Source of the DNA: Eubacteriales bacterium
GTDB taxonomy: Bacteria > Bacillota > Clostridia > Oscillospirales > Oscillospiraceae
Length of the DNA stretch: 64,000 nucleotides
Assembly: GCA_030533415.1 (NCBI GenBank)
Contig: JAUNJE010000001.1
Location: 62,001 to 126,000, forward strand
Reading direction: 5' to 3'
Both the position numbers and the translations under genes were made by a program. Under the pieces are notes generated by a model. It worked only from the letters and a program-made list of their open reading frames with translations. It made no database searches and was not told where the DNA came from. Shown in pieces: positions 51,815-60,503 of this stretch (its first letter is position 1; the number at the start of each line of letters is the position of its first letter).

Positions 51815-51918
51815 TACTGTTTCTTTATAAAAATGTTTCCTTTTTATAAAGAAGGCACCGCCTGGCGGTTTTCGTGATTTTCGAGATAGAAAATCACGAA
51901 AACCCGTCTCATTCAGTA
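51815..51918. repeat. TACTG-family repeat (type B, 104 bp)
   Basis: Begins TACTGTTTCTTTATAAAAAT and ends GTCTCATTCAGTA. It keeps the CTTTATAAAAA/TTTTTATAAAG and GTTTTCGTGATTTTC/GAAAATCACGAAAAC stems but lacks the right-hand AACTTTTTAAT hairpin. It starts at the base after the TetR TAA. Confidence 0.87.
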
Positions 51919-51935
51919 TAAAAGACGCATCCGGC

Positions 51936-52038
51936 AAACAAGCCCCGTGTCCCAAAACCGGACAATCCGGACTTTGTGTCCCAAAAACAGGCAAAACAGC
52001 TCCAATGCCCAAAAACCGGGCATTGGGGCTTGTTTTGT
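51936..52038 (+). terminator. Nested inverted repeats before the oleate hydratase gene
   Basis: AACAAGCCCC (51938) pairs with GGGGCTTGTT (52027), enclosing CCAATGCCC-AAAAA-CCGGGCATTGG (about 52000-52027) with T-rich sequence after. Also two near copies of GTGTCCCAAAA-CCGGACA/CAGGCAAA. It may be a terminator or leader; the next ATG is 65 bases on. Confidence 0.5.
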
Positions 52039-52103
52039 CCGTTTTTTCTTTTGGATTATTTTGATATAGTTTAGCTACAAAATAAATCAAGGAGGCACAC
52101 AAT

Positions 52104-53879
52104 ATGTATTATGCAAGTGGAAACTATGAAGCGTTCGCACGTCCCCGTAAGCCGGAGGGTGTCGACAACAAGTCGGCTTACATCATCGGCACCGGCCTGG
52201 CCGCTCTGACAGCGGCCTGCTATCTGGTGCGGGACGGCCAGATGAAGGGCAGCAATGTCCACATCTTTGAGAAGGACCCCATCCCCGGCGGCGCCTGTGA
52301 CGGCTATGAATACCCCGGTGTGGGCTACGTCATGCGCGGCGGCCGGGAGATGGATAACCATTTTGAGGTCATGTGGGATTTGTTCCGCTCCATCCCCTCC
52401 ATCGAAACCGAGGGCGTCAGCGTGCTGGATGAATATTACTGGCTGAACAAGGAGGACCCCAACTATTCCCTGTGCCGGGCCACGGTGAACCAGGGTCAGG
52501 ACGCCCACACCGACGGCAAGTTCGGCCTGTCCGACAAAGGCGCCATGGAGATCATGAAGCTCTTCTTCACCCCGGACGAGGACCTGTACGACAAGCGCAT
52601 CACGGATTTCTTTGACGACGAGGTGCTGAACTCCAACTTCTGGCTGTACTGGCGCACCATGTTCGCCTTCGAAAACTGGCACTCCGCGCTGGAGATGAAG
52701 CTGTACATCAAGCGCTTTATCCATCATGTGGGCGGCCTGCCGGATTTCACCGCCCTGCGGTTTACCAAATATAACCAGTACGAGTCCATGATTCTGCCCA
52801 TGGTCAAGTATCTGGAGGGCTTCGGCGTGCAGTTCCACTACAACACCAAGGTCGTCAATGTGGAATTTGACATCCGCGGAAGCAGGAAGGCGGCCAAGCG
52901 CATTGAACTGCTGGCAGACGGCGGGAGTAAGTTCGTTGACCTGACGGAAAACGACCTGGTATTCATCACCAACGGCGGCTGCGTGGAAAATTCCACCCTG
53001 GGTTCCCAGAACACCCCCGCCCCCTTCCATCCCGAGATCAAGCCCGGCGGCGGCTGGGATATGTGGCGGAAAATCGCCGCCCAGGACCCCGCCTTCGGCC
53101 ATCCCGACAAGTTCTGCTATGACCCGGAGCAGTCCAACTGGATGAGTGCCACCGTCACCACCCTGGACCAGAAGATCATTCCCTATATCCAGAATATCTG
53201 CAAGCGGGACCCCTTCTCCGGCAAAGTGGTCACCGGCGGCATCGTCACGGTGAAGGACTCCTCCTGGCTGCTGTCCTGGACCATCAACCGGCAGCCCCAG
53301 TTCCACAGCCAGCCTGAGGGCCAGTGCCTGGTGTGGGTCTACGGCCTGTTCTCCGACAAGCCCGGCGACTATGTGAAGAAGTCCATGCGGGAGTGCTCCG
53401 GCAAGGAGATCTGCATGGAGTGGCTGTACCACATCGGCGTACCCGTTGACCAGATCGAGGAGCTGGCCGCCAATTCCGCCAACACCGTGCCCTGCATGAT
53501 GCCCTACATCACCGCTTTCTTTATGCCCCGCGCGGCTGGCGACCGCCCTGACGTGGTGCCCGAGGGTGCTGTCAACTTTGCCTTCCTGGGCCAGTTCGCG
53601 GAAACCAAGCGCGATACCATCTTCACCACCGAGTATTCCATGCGTACCGGCATGGAGGCCGTATATACCCTACTGAACATCGACCGGGGCGTCCCGGAGG
53701 TCTGGGGCAGCACCTACGATATCCGGGACCTGCTGAATGCCACCATTCAAATGCGCGACGGCAAGCCCCTGACGGAAATGAACCTGGGCTTTAAGGAGCG
53801 GATGGTGGTCAAGAAGCTGCTGGAAAAGATCCGGGGAACCGACATTGAAAAGCTGCTGAAGGAATATCATGTGATCTGA
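52104..53879 (+). CDS. ohyA: Oleate hydratase (fatty acid double-bond hydratase)
   Basis: 591 residues, full length for the MCRA/OhyA family. It adds water to the cis-9 double bond of oleate or linoleate to give 10-hydroxy fatty acids, using FAD structurally. The FAD site YIIGTGLAALTAACYLVRDG is at 26-45 and the conserved FAD/catalytic loop RGGREMDNHFE at 78-88 (E82 as the likely acid). Later family blocks include WMSATVTTLDQKIIPYIQN and FLGQFAETKRDTIFTTEYSM. No signal peptide; peripheral membrane association is usual. ATG follows CAAGGAGGCACACA. It probably detoxifies host unsaturated fatty acids. Its stop abuts a type A repeat. Confidence 0.96.
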   Translation: MYYASGNYEAFARPRKPEGVDNKSAYIIGTGLAALTAACYLVRDGQMKGSNVHIFEKDPIPGGACDGYEYPGVGYVMRGGREMDNHFEVMWDLFRSIPSIETEGVSVLDEYYWLNKEDPNYSLCRATVNQGQDAHTDGKFGLSDKGAMEIMKLFFTPDEDLYDKRITDFFDDEVLNSNFWLYWRTMFAFENWHSALEMKLYIKRFIHHVGGLPDFTALRFTKYNQYESMILPMVKYLEGFGVQFHYNTKVVNVEFDIRGSRKAAKRIELLADGGSKFVDLTENDLVFITNGGCVENSTLGSQNTPAPFHPEIKPGGGWDMWRKIAAQDPAFGHPDKFCYDPEQSNWMSATVTTLDQKIIPYIQNICKRDPFSGKVVTGGIVTVKDSSWLLSWTINRQPQFHSQPEGQCLVWVYGLFSDKPGDYVKKSMRECSGKEICMEWLYHIGVPVDQIEELAANSANTVPCMMPYITAFFMPRAAGDRPDVVPEGAVNFAFLGQFAETKRDTIFTTEYSMRTGMEAVYTLLNIDRGVPEVWGSTYDIRDLLNATIQMRDGKPLTEMNLGFKERMVVKKLLEKIRGTDIEKLLKEYHVI

Positions 53880-54036
53880 TACGGATTCTTCCTAAAACCT
53901 AACGGTTTTAGAAAGAAGGAACCGCCTAACGGCGCTTCCGGTTTGTGGCGAATCGCCACAAACGTCGTCCCATACAGTTCTTAACGCACCTGCGGTGCTA
54001 TAAAAAGGTTTTCAGCCTTTTTCATAAGAGCTAGTA
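53880..54036. repeat. TACTG-family repeat (type A, 157 bp)
   Basis: Second copy of 18312-18468, same length and orientation. Begins TACGGATTCTTCCTAAAACC directly after the oleate hydratase TGA, ends TTCATAAGAGCTAGTA. Confidence 0.88.
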
Positions 54037-54066
54037 TGAACCACACATTTTGGCTGCGCATAAGGT

Positions 54067-54120
54067 CTCCCACACGCTTAAGCGTGTGGGAGCACTCCCG
54101 CCGCTGCGTTTGCAGCGGCG
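54067..54120 (+). promoter_or_regulatory. Two consecutive perfect hairpins in leader of DUF308 gene
   Basis: CTCCCACACGCT-TA-AGCGTGTGGGAG (54067-54092) and CGCCGCTGC-GTTT-GCAGCGGCG (54099-54120). They lie 45 bases before the GTG start of the next gene, without U-runs. Possible mRNA-stability or processing structures. Confidence 0.6.
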
Positions 54121-54164
54121 AATCCCTGCATAAACAGGATTTTAACGCAAAGGAGGTACTGCTT

Positions 54165-54764
54165 GTGAATACAAATAACCGTATCAAGGCCGCAAAGCTC
54201 GGCTACATCATCGTTTCTCTTCTGCTCTGTGCGCTGGGGATCGTGTTGATCGCGGTTCCGGATTTCTCGGCTTCCCTGCTTTGCTGGGTTGGCGGGCTGC
54301 TTCTGGTTTTGTTCGGCCTTATCAAAATTGCCGGCTATTGCTCAAAGGATTTATACCGTCTGGCGTTTCAATATGACCTGGCCTTCGGCATTCTGCTGAT
54401 TGCCCTTGGCGCGATTCTCATATTCCGCACGGAAACAATGGTAAATGTGATTTGGGTTCTCCTGGGGATCAGCATCTTGGCCGATGCCCTGCTGAAAATA
54501 CAAATCGCGATCGATTCCAAGATATTTGGCATCCATCAATGGTGGCTGATTTTTTCCATGGCCATTCTTACGGGCATTGTCGGTTTTCTGCTGGTTTTGC
54601 GCCCGTCGGAAAGCGCGCAGGCCGTCATGGTGCTTCTTGGGATCTCCCTGCTGTCTGAGGGGATTCTGAACCTGGTGACGATTCTGACAGCCGTCAAAAT
54701 TATCCGCGATCAAAAGCCGGTTGTAATTGATGCCGAATTCTGTGGAGCAGAGCGCGACTTGTAA
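54165..54764 (+). CDS. DUF308/HdeD-like membrane protein
   Basis: 199 residues with six TM helices arranged as two DUF308 repeats (GYIIVSLLLCALGIVLIAVP; WWLIFSMAILTGIVGFLLVL). HdeD-type proteins are linked to acid or membrane stress but have no defined biochemical activity. The start is GTG 54165 behind AAAGGAGGTACTGCTT; the upstream in-frame extension runs through perfect hairpins and is rejected. It lies between oleate hydratase and an MMPL transporter in the same direction, supporting a membrane-related role for the cluster. Confidence 0.85.
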   Translation: MNTNNRIKAAKLGYIIVSLLLCALGIVLIAVPDFSASLLCWVGGLLLVLFGLIKIAGYCSKDLYRLAFQYDLAFGILLIALGAILIFRTETMVNVIWVLLGISILADALLKIQIAIDSKIFGIHQWWLIFSMAILTGIVGFLLVLRPSESAQAVMVLLGISLLSEGILNLVTILTAVKIIRDQKPVVIDAEFCGAERDL

Positions 54765-54788
54765 TACTGTTTCTTTATAATATCAGTA
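54765..54788. repeat. Minimal TACTG-family repeat (24 bp, ends only)
   Basis: TACTGTTTCTTTATAATATC followed by AGTA: the two outer ends of a type B element joined with the whole interior missing. It begins at the base after the DUF308 TAA stop. Confidence 0.8.
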
Positions 54789-54827
54789 TCATTTCCGCAA
54801 CATCGTAGGAAGGGTGTTCAATCGAAT

Positions 54828-56933
54828 ATGTTTTTTTCAAAAGCGGTAGTAAAGTACCGCATCCCGATTTTAATCCTCACTGTTCTGCTGATGATTCCGG
54901 CCGTGATTGGCATGGTAAACACGCGCATCAATTACGATATGCTGACCTACCTGCCGGAAGATATGGACACTGTTATCGGGCAGAACGAGTTGATGGCGGA
55001 CTTCGGGAAAGGCGCGTTTTCCTTTATCATTATGGAAGACATGTCCAACGAGGATGTAGCCGCTCTCAAAGCACAGATCGAACAGGTCGGCCATGTGGAA
55101 GCGGTGATCTGGTATGACTCTATTTTTGACCTGTCCGTCCCCATGGAGCTTTTGCCGGATGAAATCTACGCGGAATTCAATACAGACCATTCCACAATGA
55201 TGGCCGTATTCTTTGACAGCTCCACCTCTGCGGATATTACAATGGATGCCATTCGGGAAATCCGTTCCATCTGCGGAAAACAGTGCTTTGTTTCCGGCAT
55301 GTCCGCGTTGGTTACCGATCTGAAGGATCTTTGTGAGCAGGAAGAGCCGATTTATGTCGGCATCGCTGTGGCGCTGGCCTGCGCCGCTATGCTGGTATTT
55401 CTGGACAGCTGGCTGGTGCCCTTCGTGTTCCTGGCCAGCATCGGCATGATGATCCTGCTGAATCTTGGCACAAACTTTTTCCTCGGCGAGATTTCTTACA
55501 TTACAAAAGCCCTGTCCGCCGTTTTGCAGCTTGCCGTTACCATGGACTACTCTATTTTCCTGTGGGAAAGCTACAATGAGCAGCGCGGGAAATGCGCTGA
55601 CCACAAAGAAGCCATGGCGGTCGCCATTCAGGAGACACTGACCAGTGTCGTCGGCAGCTCCATTACCACCGTCGCCGGATTCATCGCCCTGTGCTTTATG
55701 ACCTTCACCATGGGCCGGGATCTGGGAATCGTCATGGCAAAGGGCGTATTGCTGGGTGTACTCGGCTGCGTGACCGTTTTGCCCGCCTTGATTTTGATTC
55801 TGGATACGCCCCTGCAAAAAACGAAGCACAAAGCGCTGCTTCCCAATATGGGCGGCTTTGCCAAGGGAGTTGTAAAGGTCTTTCCGGTATTTCTCGTGAT
55901 TTTCGCCCTGCTCATTCCGCCTGCCTATTATGGATACAGCAAGACAAACGGCGAAGTTTACTACGATATGGGCGAGTGCTTGCCCCAGGACATGGCGTAT
56001 GTCATTGCCAACAGCAAGCTGGCGGAGGATTTCCACATTGCCTCGACCCATATGCTGCTGGTGGACGCGGACGTTCCATCCGGGGATATCCGCCAGATGA
56101 TTGACGAAATGGAGCAGGTCGACGGCGTCAAATATGTGCTTGGCCTGGAATCCGTTGTAGGCTCCCGGGTACCCATCGAGGTTTTGCCGGAGTCCATCGT
56201 CAGCATTCTGAAAAGCGACAAATGGGAGCTGCTGCTCATCAATTCTGAATACAAGGTGGCAAGCGACAACGTAAACGCCCAGCTGGACGGTCTGAACGCC
56301 ATTCTCAAAAAATACGATGAGGGCGGTATGCTGATCGGCGAGGCTCCCTGCATGAAGGATATGATCGAAACCACGTCCCATGACTTCCAAGTCGTCAATA
56401 CGGTGTCGATCCTGGCGATTTTTGTCATTATTGCTTTGGTTGAAAAGAGCATTTCCCTGCCCTTTATTCTGATTGCCGTCATTGAATTCGCGATCTTCAT
56501 CAATCTGGGCCTGCCCCATTATCTTGGCCAGAGCCTGCCCTTCATCGCGCCTATCTGCATCAGCACGATCCAGCTTGGCGCCACCGTTGACTACGCCATT
56601 TTGATGACGACCCGGTATAAATCCGAGCGGATTCGGGGCGCGCAGAAAAAGGACGCCGTATGGATCGCCCTTTCTACGTCAATCCCATCCATCATCGTCT
56701 CCGGCATGGGGCTTTTTGCCGCCACTTTCGGCGTTGCGCTTTACTCGAATATCGATATCATCAGCGCTATGTGTATGCTGATGGCACGGGGCGCCGTGGT
56801 CAGTATGCTTTCCGTTATCCTGATCCTGCCCGCGCTGCTCCTGCTCTGTGACGGATTGATCTGCGCCACAACTGCGGGTATGCGGCAAATCAAAAAGTCT
56901 TCGAACAAATCCATGGAGGTAACAGCAAAATGA
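54828..56933 (+). CDS. MMPL/RND-family membrane transporter
   Basis: 701 residues in two repeats, each one TM, an outer domain of ~150 residues, then five TM. Proton-relay type segments LAVTMDYSIFLWESYNEQRG and QLGATVDYAILMTTRYKSER are both present, as in MMPL lipid/drug exporters. It probably exports or flips a hydrophobic compound using the proton gradient. ATG follows GTAGGAAGGGTG. Its last codons overlap the next gene by 4 bases (ATGA), so a complex with that coiled-coil protein is likely. Confidence 0.93.
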   Translation: MFFSKAVVKYRIPILILTVLLMIPAVIGMVNTRINYDMLTYLPEDMDTVIGQNELMADFGKGAFSFIIMEDMSNEDVAALKAQIEQVGHVEAVIWYDSIFDLSVPMELLPDEIYAEFNTDHSTMMAVFFDSSTSADITMDAIREIRSICGKQCFVSGMSALVTDLKDLCEQEEPIYVGIAVALACAAMLVFLDSWLVPFVFLASIGMMILLNLGTNFFLGEISYITKALSAVLQLAVTMDYSIFLWESYNEQRGKCADHKEAMAVAIQETLTSVVGSSITTVAGFIALCFMTFTMGRDLGIVMAKGVLLGVLGCVTVLPALILILDTPLQKTKHKALLPNMGGFAKGVVKVFPVFLVIFALLIPPAYYGYSKTNGEVYYDMGECLPQDMAYVIANSKLAEDFHIASTHMLLVDADVPSGDIRQMIDEMEQVDGVKYVLGLESVVGSRVPIEVLPESIVSILKSDKWELLLINSEYKVASDNVNAQLDGLNAILKKYDEGGMLIGEAPCMKDMIETTSHDFQVVNTVSILAIFVIIALVEKSISLPFILIAVIEFAIFINLGLPHYLGQSLPFIAPICISTIQLGATVDYAILMTTRYKSERIRGAQKKDAVWIALSTSIPSIIVSGMGLFAATFGVALYSNIDIISAMCMLMARGAVVSMLSVILILPALLLLCDGLICATTAGMRQIKKSSNKSMEVTAK

Positions 56934-59116
56934 ACAGGAAAGGAATTCGTCTTATCGCCATTGGCCTGTGTGCTATGTTTCTCTTTGCCGCTGTACGTCC
57001 GGTGATATTCGCCCAAGCCGCCGGCGGTTCCAGTGGGGCGCGCAGTGCATTGGAGGAATTGCAGGGTGCCCAGGAGGAGACCCTCTACATTCTGACCGGC
57101 GCTGACGGCGCACCGCGCAAAGTCATTTCTAGCGGTCAGCTCACAAAGAAAGACGGCACTGTTCCGTCCGAGGCAGATCTGGAAAAGGAACTGCCCATCG
57201 GTCTGGATATTACATACCGGCTGAACGGGAAAACCGTCACCGCCGGGGAGCTGGCAGGAAAAAGCGGCCGCGTCACCGTCCGCTTTGACTATACCAACCA
57301 ACAGTCCCGTGACGTGACCATCGACGGGAAAAAGGAGAGCATCTATGTTCCCTTTACCGTCATGACCGGTATGCTGCTGGACAACAAGAAATTTCAGAAC
57401 ATTGAAATCTCCAACGGCAAGCTGATCGACGACGGCGGCCACACCGCTGTCATCGGAATCGCGTTCCCCGGCCTCCAGGAAAACCTGGCAGCCGACCCCG
57501 GGAAGCTGGAGATCCCCAGCTTTGTGGAAATGACGGCAGATGTCCAGGATTTCTCCATGGACATGACCATCACCATTGTGACCAACGCCCTGTTCCAGGA
57601 GCTGGACACCGGTGAGCTGGATTCCATCGGGGATCTGAGTGAATCCCTCAACGATCTGACAGACGCCATGGATCAGCTGATGGGCGGTTCCAACCAGCTG
57701 TATGATGGACTGAACACGCTGCTGAACAAATCGGGCGACTTGGTGAGCGGGATCAATCAGCTGGCCACCGGAGCCAAAGAGCTGAAGGCAGGCGCCGGAA
57801 GCTTGGACGAAGGCGCTGCGGCGCTGCAGGCGGGTGCGGCCCAGCTGCAGACCGGATTGGATACCGTGGTTTCCAACAACAGCTCCCTGATTAACGGCGC
57901 GGCGCAGGTGTTCAATACCCTGCTGTCCACCGCCAACACCCAGCTCGCCGCCGCTGGCCTTGACGTTCCGGCCATGTCCATCGGAAATTACGCGGATGTC
58001 CTAAACGGCGTCATTGCCTCCCTGGATGAAACTGCCGCATATCAGCAGGCGCTTGCCACAGTCACCGCCCAGGTGGAGGAGCAGCGGGACTACATTACGG
58101 AGCAGGTAACCGCGGCGGTTCGTGGAACAGTCACGCAGCAGGTCACATCTGGCGTAGAGGCAGAGGTTAGAAACGCTGTAAAGGAGCAGGTGGTGGCCGA
58201 ATCGGAGGAGCGGATCAGAGCCGCAGTCACCGAAGCCGTAAGGGAAAGCGTCACCGACGCAGTGATCCAGGCGCTCGGTATAGAAGGCATTACGACTAAA
58301 GCGGAGTATGATTCCGCTGTGGCAAGCGGACAGGTGGCCGAAGAGACACAGGCGGAGGTTTCCGCCGCGATTGAAGCGCAGATGCAAAGCGAGGAAGTTT
58401 TGCAGGAAATCGAAGAACAGACCCAAAGCCAGATTGCGCAGATTGAGCAGAAGGTCGATGAGCTGGTCAGCGCGAAGATGCAGACCGAGGAAATTCAGGG
58501 TATCATCACCGCAAAGACAGAGGAGCAGATGCAGACCGACGAGGTACAGGATCAGATCACCCTCAACACGGAAGCCCAGGTGCAAAAGGCCATCGCCGAC
58601 GCCATGGAAAGCGACGCCGTGCAGTCCCAGCTCGCGGCGGCGTCGGAAGGCGCCAAATCGGTCATTGCGCTGAAAACCTCCCTGGACAGCTATAACGCTT
58701 TCTACCTTGGCCTTAAGAGCTACACAGCGGGCGTCGCCCAGGCGGCCTCCGGTGCGGGAGAATTGAAGGCAGGCCTGGACAGCCTGCGGGATGGTTCTGA
58801 GAAACTGTCCAGCGGTGCGGATGCACTTTGCGACGGTGTTCTAACGCTGAATAACGGCGCACCCGCTCTGGTGGATGGCGTTACCCAACTGCGCGACGGC
58901 GCGCTGCGGCTCTCCGACGGTCTGAAGGAATTTGACGAAAAGGGCGTGCAGGCCCTGGTGGACGCCGTGGATGGCGATGTGGATCATCTGCTGGAACGGG
59001 TCCGCGCAACGGCCGACGTATCCAAGGAATACCAAGCCTTCCCGGAAATGAAAGAAGAACTGGACAGCCAGGTGAAGTTCATTTACCGCACGGATCCAGT
59101 AAAAAAAGAGAAATAA
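56930..59116 (+). CDS. Secreted LxxG-repeat coiled-coil protein (YhgE-like), MMPL partner
   Basis: 728 residues with an N-terminal signal (LIAIGLCAMFLFAAVRPVIF, cleavage near AQA-A). Residues 40-230 are beta-rich; 235-300 and 595-680 carry repeats of the type 'L-x-x-G-x-x-x-L' (LYDGLNTLLNKSGDLVSGIN, QLATGAKELKAGAGSLDEGA) as in YhgE/Pip-type proteins; 370-590 is a long Glu/Gln/Ala coiled coil with three near-repeats (AQMQSEEVLQEI, AKMQTEEIQGII, EQMQTDEVQDQI). YhgE's membrane domains are absent. It is translationally coupled to the MMPL gene and may act as its periplasm-side or wall-side adaptor. The function is inferred. Confidence 0.82.
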   Translation: MNRKGIRLIAIGLCAMFLFAAVRPVIFAQAAGGSSGARSALEELQGAQEETLYILTGADGAPRKVISSGQLTKKDGTVPSEADLEKELPIGLDITYRLNGKTVTAGELAGKSGRVTVRFDYTNQQSRDVTIDGKKESIYVPFTVMTGMLLDNKKFQNIEISNGKLIDDGGHTAVIGIAFPGLQENLAADPGKLEIPSFVEMTADVQDFSMDMTITIVTNALFQELDTGELDSIGDLSESLNDLTDAMDQLMGGSNQLYDGLNTLLNKSGDLVSGINQLATGAKELKAGAGSLDEGAAALQAGAAQLQTGLDTVVSNNSSLINGAAQVFNTLLSTANTQLAAAGLDVPAMSIGNYADVLNGVIASLDETAAYQQALATVTAQVEEQRDYITEQVTAAVRGTVTQQVTSGVEAEVRNAVKEQVVAESEERIRAAVTEAVRESVTDAVIQALGIEGITTKAEYDSAVASGQVAEETQAEVSAAIEAQMQSEEVLQEIEEQTQSQIAQIEQKVDELVSAKMQTEEIQGIITAKTEEQMQTDEVQDQITLNTEAQVQKAIADAMESDAVQSQLAAASEGAKSVIALKTSLDSYNAFYLGLKSYTAGVAQAASGAGELKAGLDSLRDGSEKLSSGADALCDGVLTLNNGAPALVDGVTQLRDGALRLSDGLKEFDEKGVQALVDAVDGDVDHLLERVRATADVSKEYQAFPEMKEELDSQVKFIYRTDPVKKEK

Positions 59117-59131
59117 AAAAGGAGCATTACC

Positions 59132-60502
59132 ATGGACTTTTCTACCGCAATGAAAAAATTTGGAATGGAGCAGGCGCTGAACTACGCCATCAAGGACCCG
59201 GAAAGAAACCTGCTCAAGCTGCTGGGCTGGGTGGATAAGCTGGCGGGAGACGGTCCCAACAGCTTCCCTACCCAGCGTGAAGTCTTCCGCAAGGTGCTGT
59301 CCGATCCGGAAAACAACATGTACCAGCTCACCATGAGCGTGCTGAAGGACATTGACCAGGATGTCCTAAAGGCCACCTTTGAAAACTTCTTCCTGAATGC
59401 CAACATCATCGGCTGGCCGAAGCAGGAGGAGTACCGGCAGAAGTACGGCTGCAACATCCCCTGGGCGATTTTGCTGGACCCCACCTCTGCCTGCAACCTG
59501 CACTGCACCGGCTGCTGGGCGGCGGAATACGGAAACCGTCTCAACCTGAGCTTTGACGAGATCGATTCCATCATCACCCAGGGCAAGGAAATGGGCGTGT
59601 ACATGTACATCTACACTGGCGGCGAGCCGCTGGTACGCAAGAAGGATTTGATCGCCCTGTGCGAAAAGCACAGCGACTGCCAGTTCCTGAGCTTCACCAA
59701 CGCGACGCTGATCGACGAGGCCTTCGCCGACGAAATGCTCCGGGTGAAGAACTTCATCCCCGCCATCAGCCTGGAGGGCTTTGAGGCCGCCACCGATGGC
59801 CGCCGGGGTGATGGTGTCTATCAGAAGGTGGTCAAGGCCATGTCGATTCTGAACGAAAAGCACCTGCCCTTCGGCATGTCCTGCTGCTACACCAGCGCCA
59901 ACCTGGATTCCATCAGCTCCTATGAATTCATCGACCACATTGTGGGGCTGGGCGCCAAGTTTGTGTGGTACTTCCACTACATGCCCGTAGGCAATGACGC
60001 GGTGCCGGAGCTGCTGCCCACCCCTGAGCAGCGGGAATTCATGTACCACCGCATCCGGGACATCCGCGCGACGAAGCCCATTTTTGCCATGGATTTCCAG
60101 AACGACGGCGAGTATGTGGGCGGCTGCATTGCCGGCGGCCGGCGCTATCTGCACATCAATGCCAACGGCGACTGCGATCCCTGCGTGTTCATCCACTATT
60201 CCGATTCCAACATCCGGGAAAAGACGCTGCTGGAATGCCTGCGCTCTCCCATGTTCATGGCCTATCATGACGGCCAGCCCTTCAACGACAACCACCTGCG
60301 CCCCTGCCCCATGCTGGAAAACCCGGAGCTGCTGCGCCGGATGGTGGAAAAAACCGGTGCCAAGTCCACCGACATGCAGTCCCCGGAAAGCGCGGAGCAC
60401 CTGTGCGCCAAGTGCGATGCCTATGCGGCCAACTGGAAGCCTACCGCGGAGAAGCTTTGGCAGTGCAGCTGTGCCTGCAGGGCGGAGAAGAAGGAGAACT
60501 GA
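59132..60502 (+). CDS. Radical SAM enzyme with SPASM-like C-terminus
   Basis: 456 residues. An N-terminal helical region (1-105) precedes the radical SAM core: CNLHCTGC gives cluster cysteines C121, C125 and C128, then the SAM-binding [15 protein letters not shown]. The C-terminal part has further cysteines ([49 protein letters not shown]) able to hold extra Fe-S clusters. The call is a SAM-dependent radical modification of an unknown substrate, possibly lipid- or peptide-linked. It starts 15 bases after the coiled-coil gene and ends 1 base before metK, which makes its cofactor. Confidence 0.92.
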   Translation: MDFSTAMKKFGMEQALNYAIKDPERNLLKLLGWVDKLAGDGPNSFPTQREVFRKVLSDPENNMYQLTMSVLKDIDQDVLKATFENFFLNANIIGWPKQEEYRQKYGCNIPWAILLDPTSACNLHCTGCWAAEYGNRLNLSFDEIDSIITQGKEMGVYMYIYTGGEPLVRKKDLIALCEKHSDCQFLSFTNATLIDEAFADEMLRVKNFIPAISLEGFEAATDGRRGDGVYQKVVKAMSILNEKHLPFGMSCCYTSANLDSISSYEFIDHIVGLGAKFVWYFHYMPVGNDAVPELLPTPEQREFMYHRIRDIRATKPIFAMDFQNDGEYVGGCIAGGRRYLHINANGDCDPCVFIHYSDSNIREKTLLECLRSPMFMAYHDGQPFNDNHLRPCPMLENPELLRRMVEKTGAKSTDMQSPESAEHLCAKCDAYAANWKPTAEKLWQCSCACRAEKKEN

Positions 60503-60503
60503 T

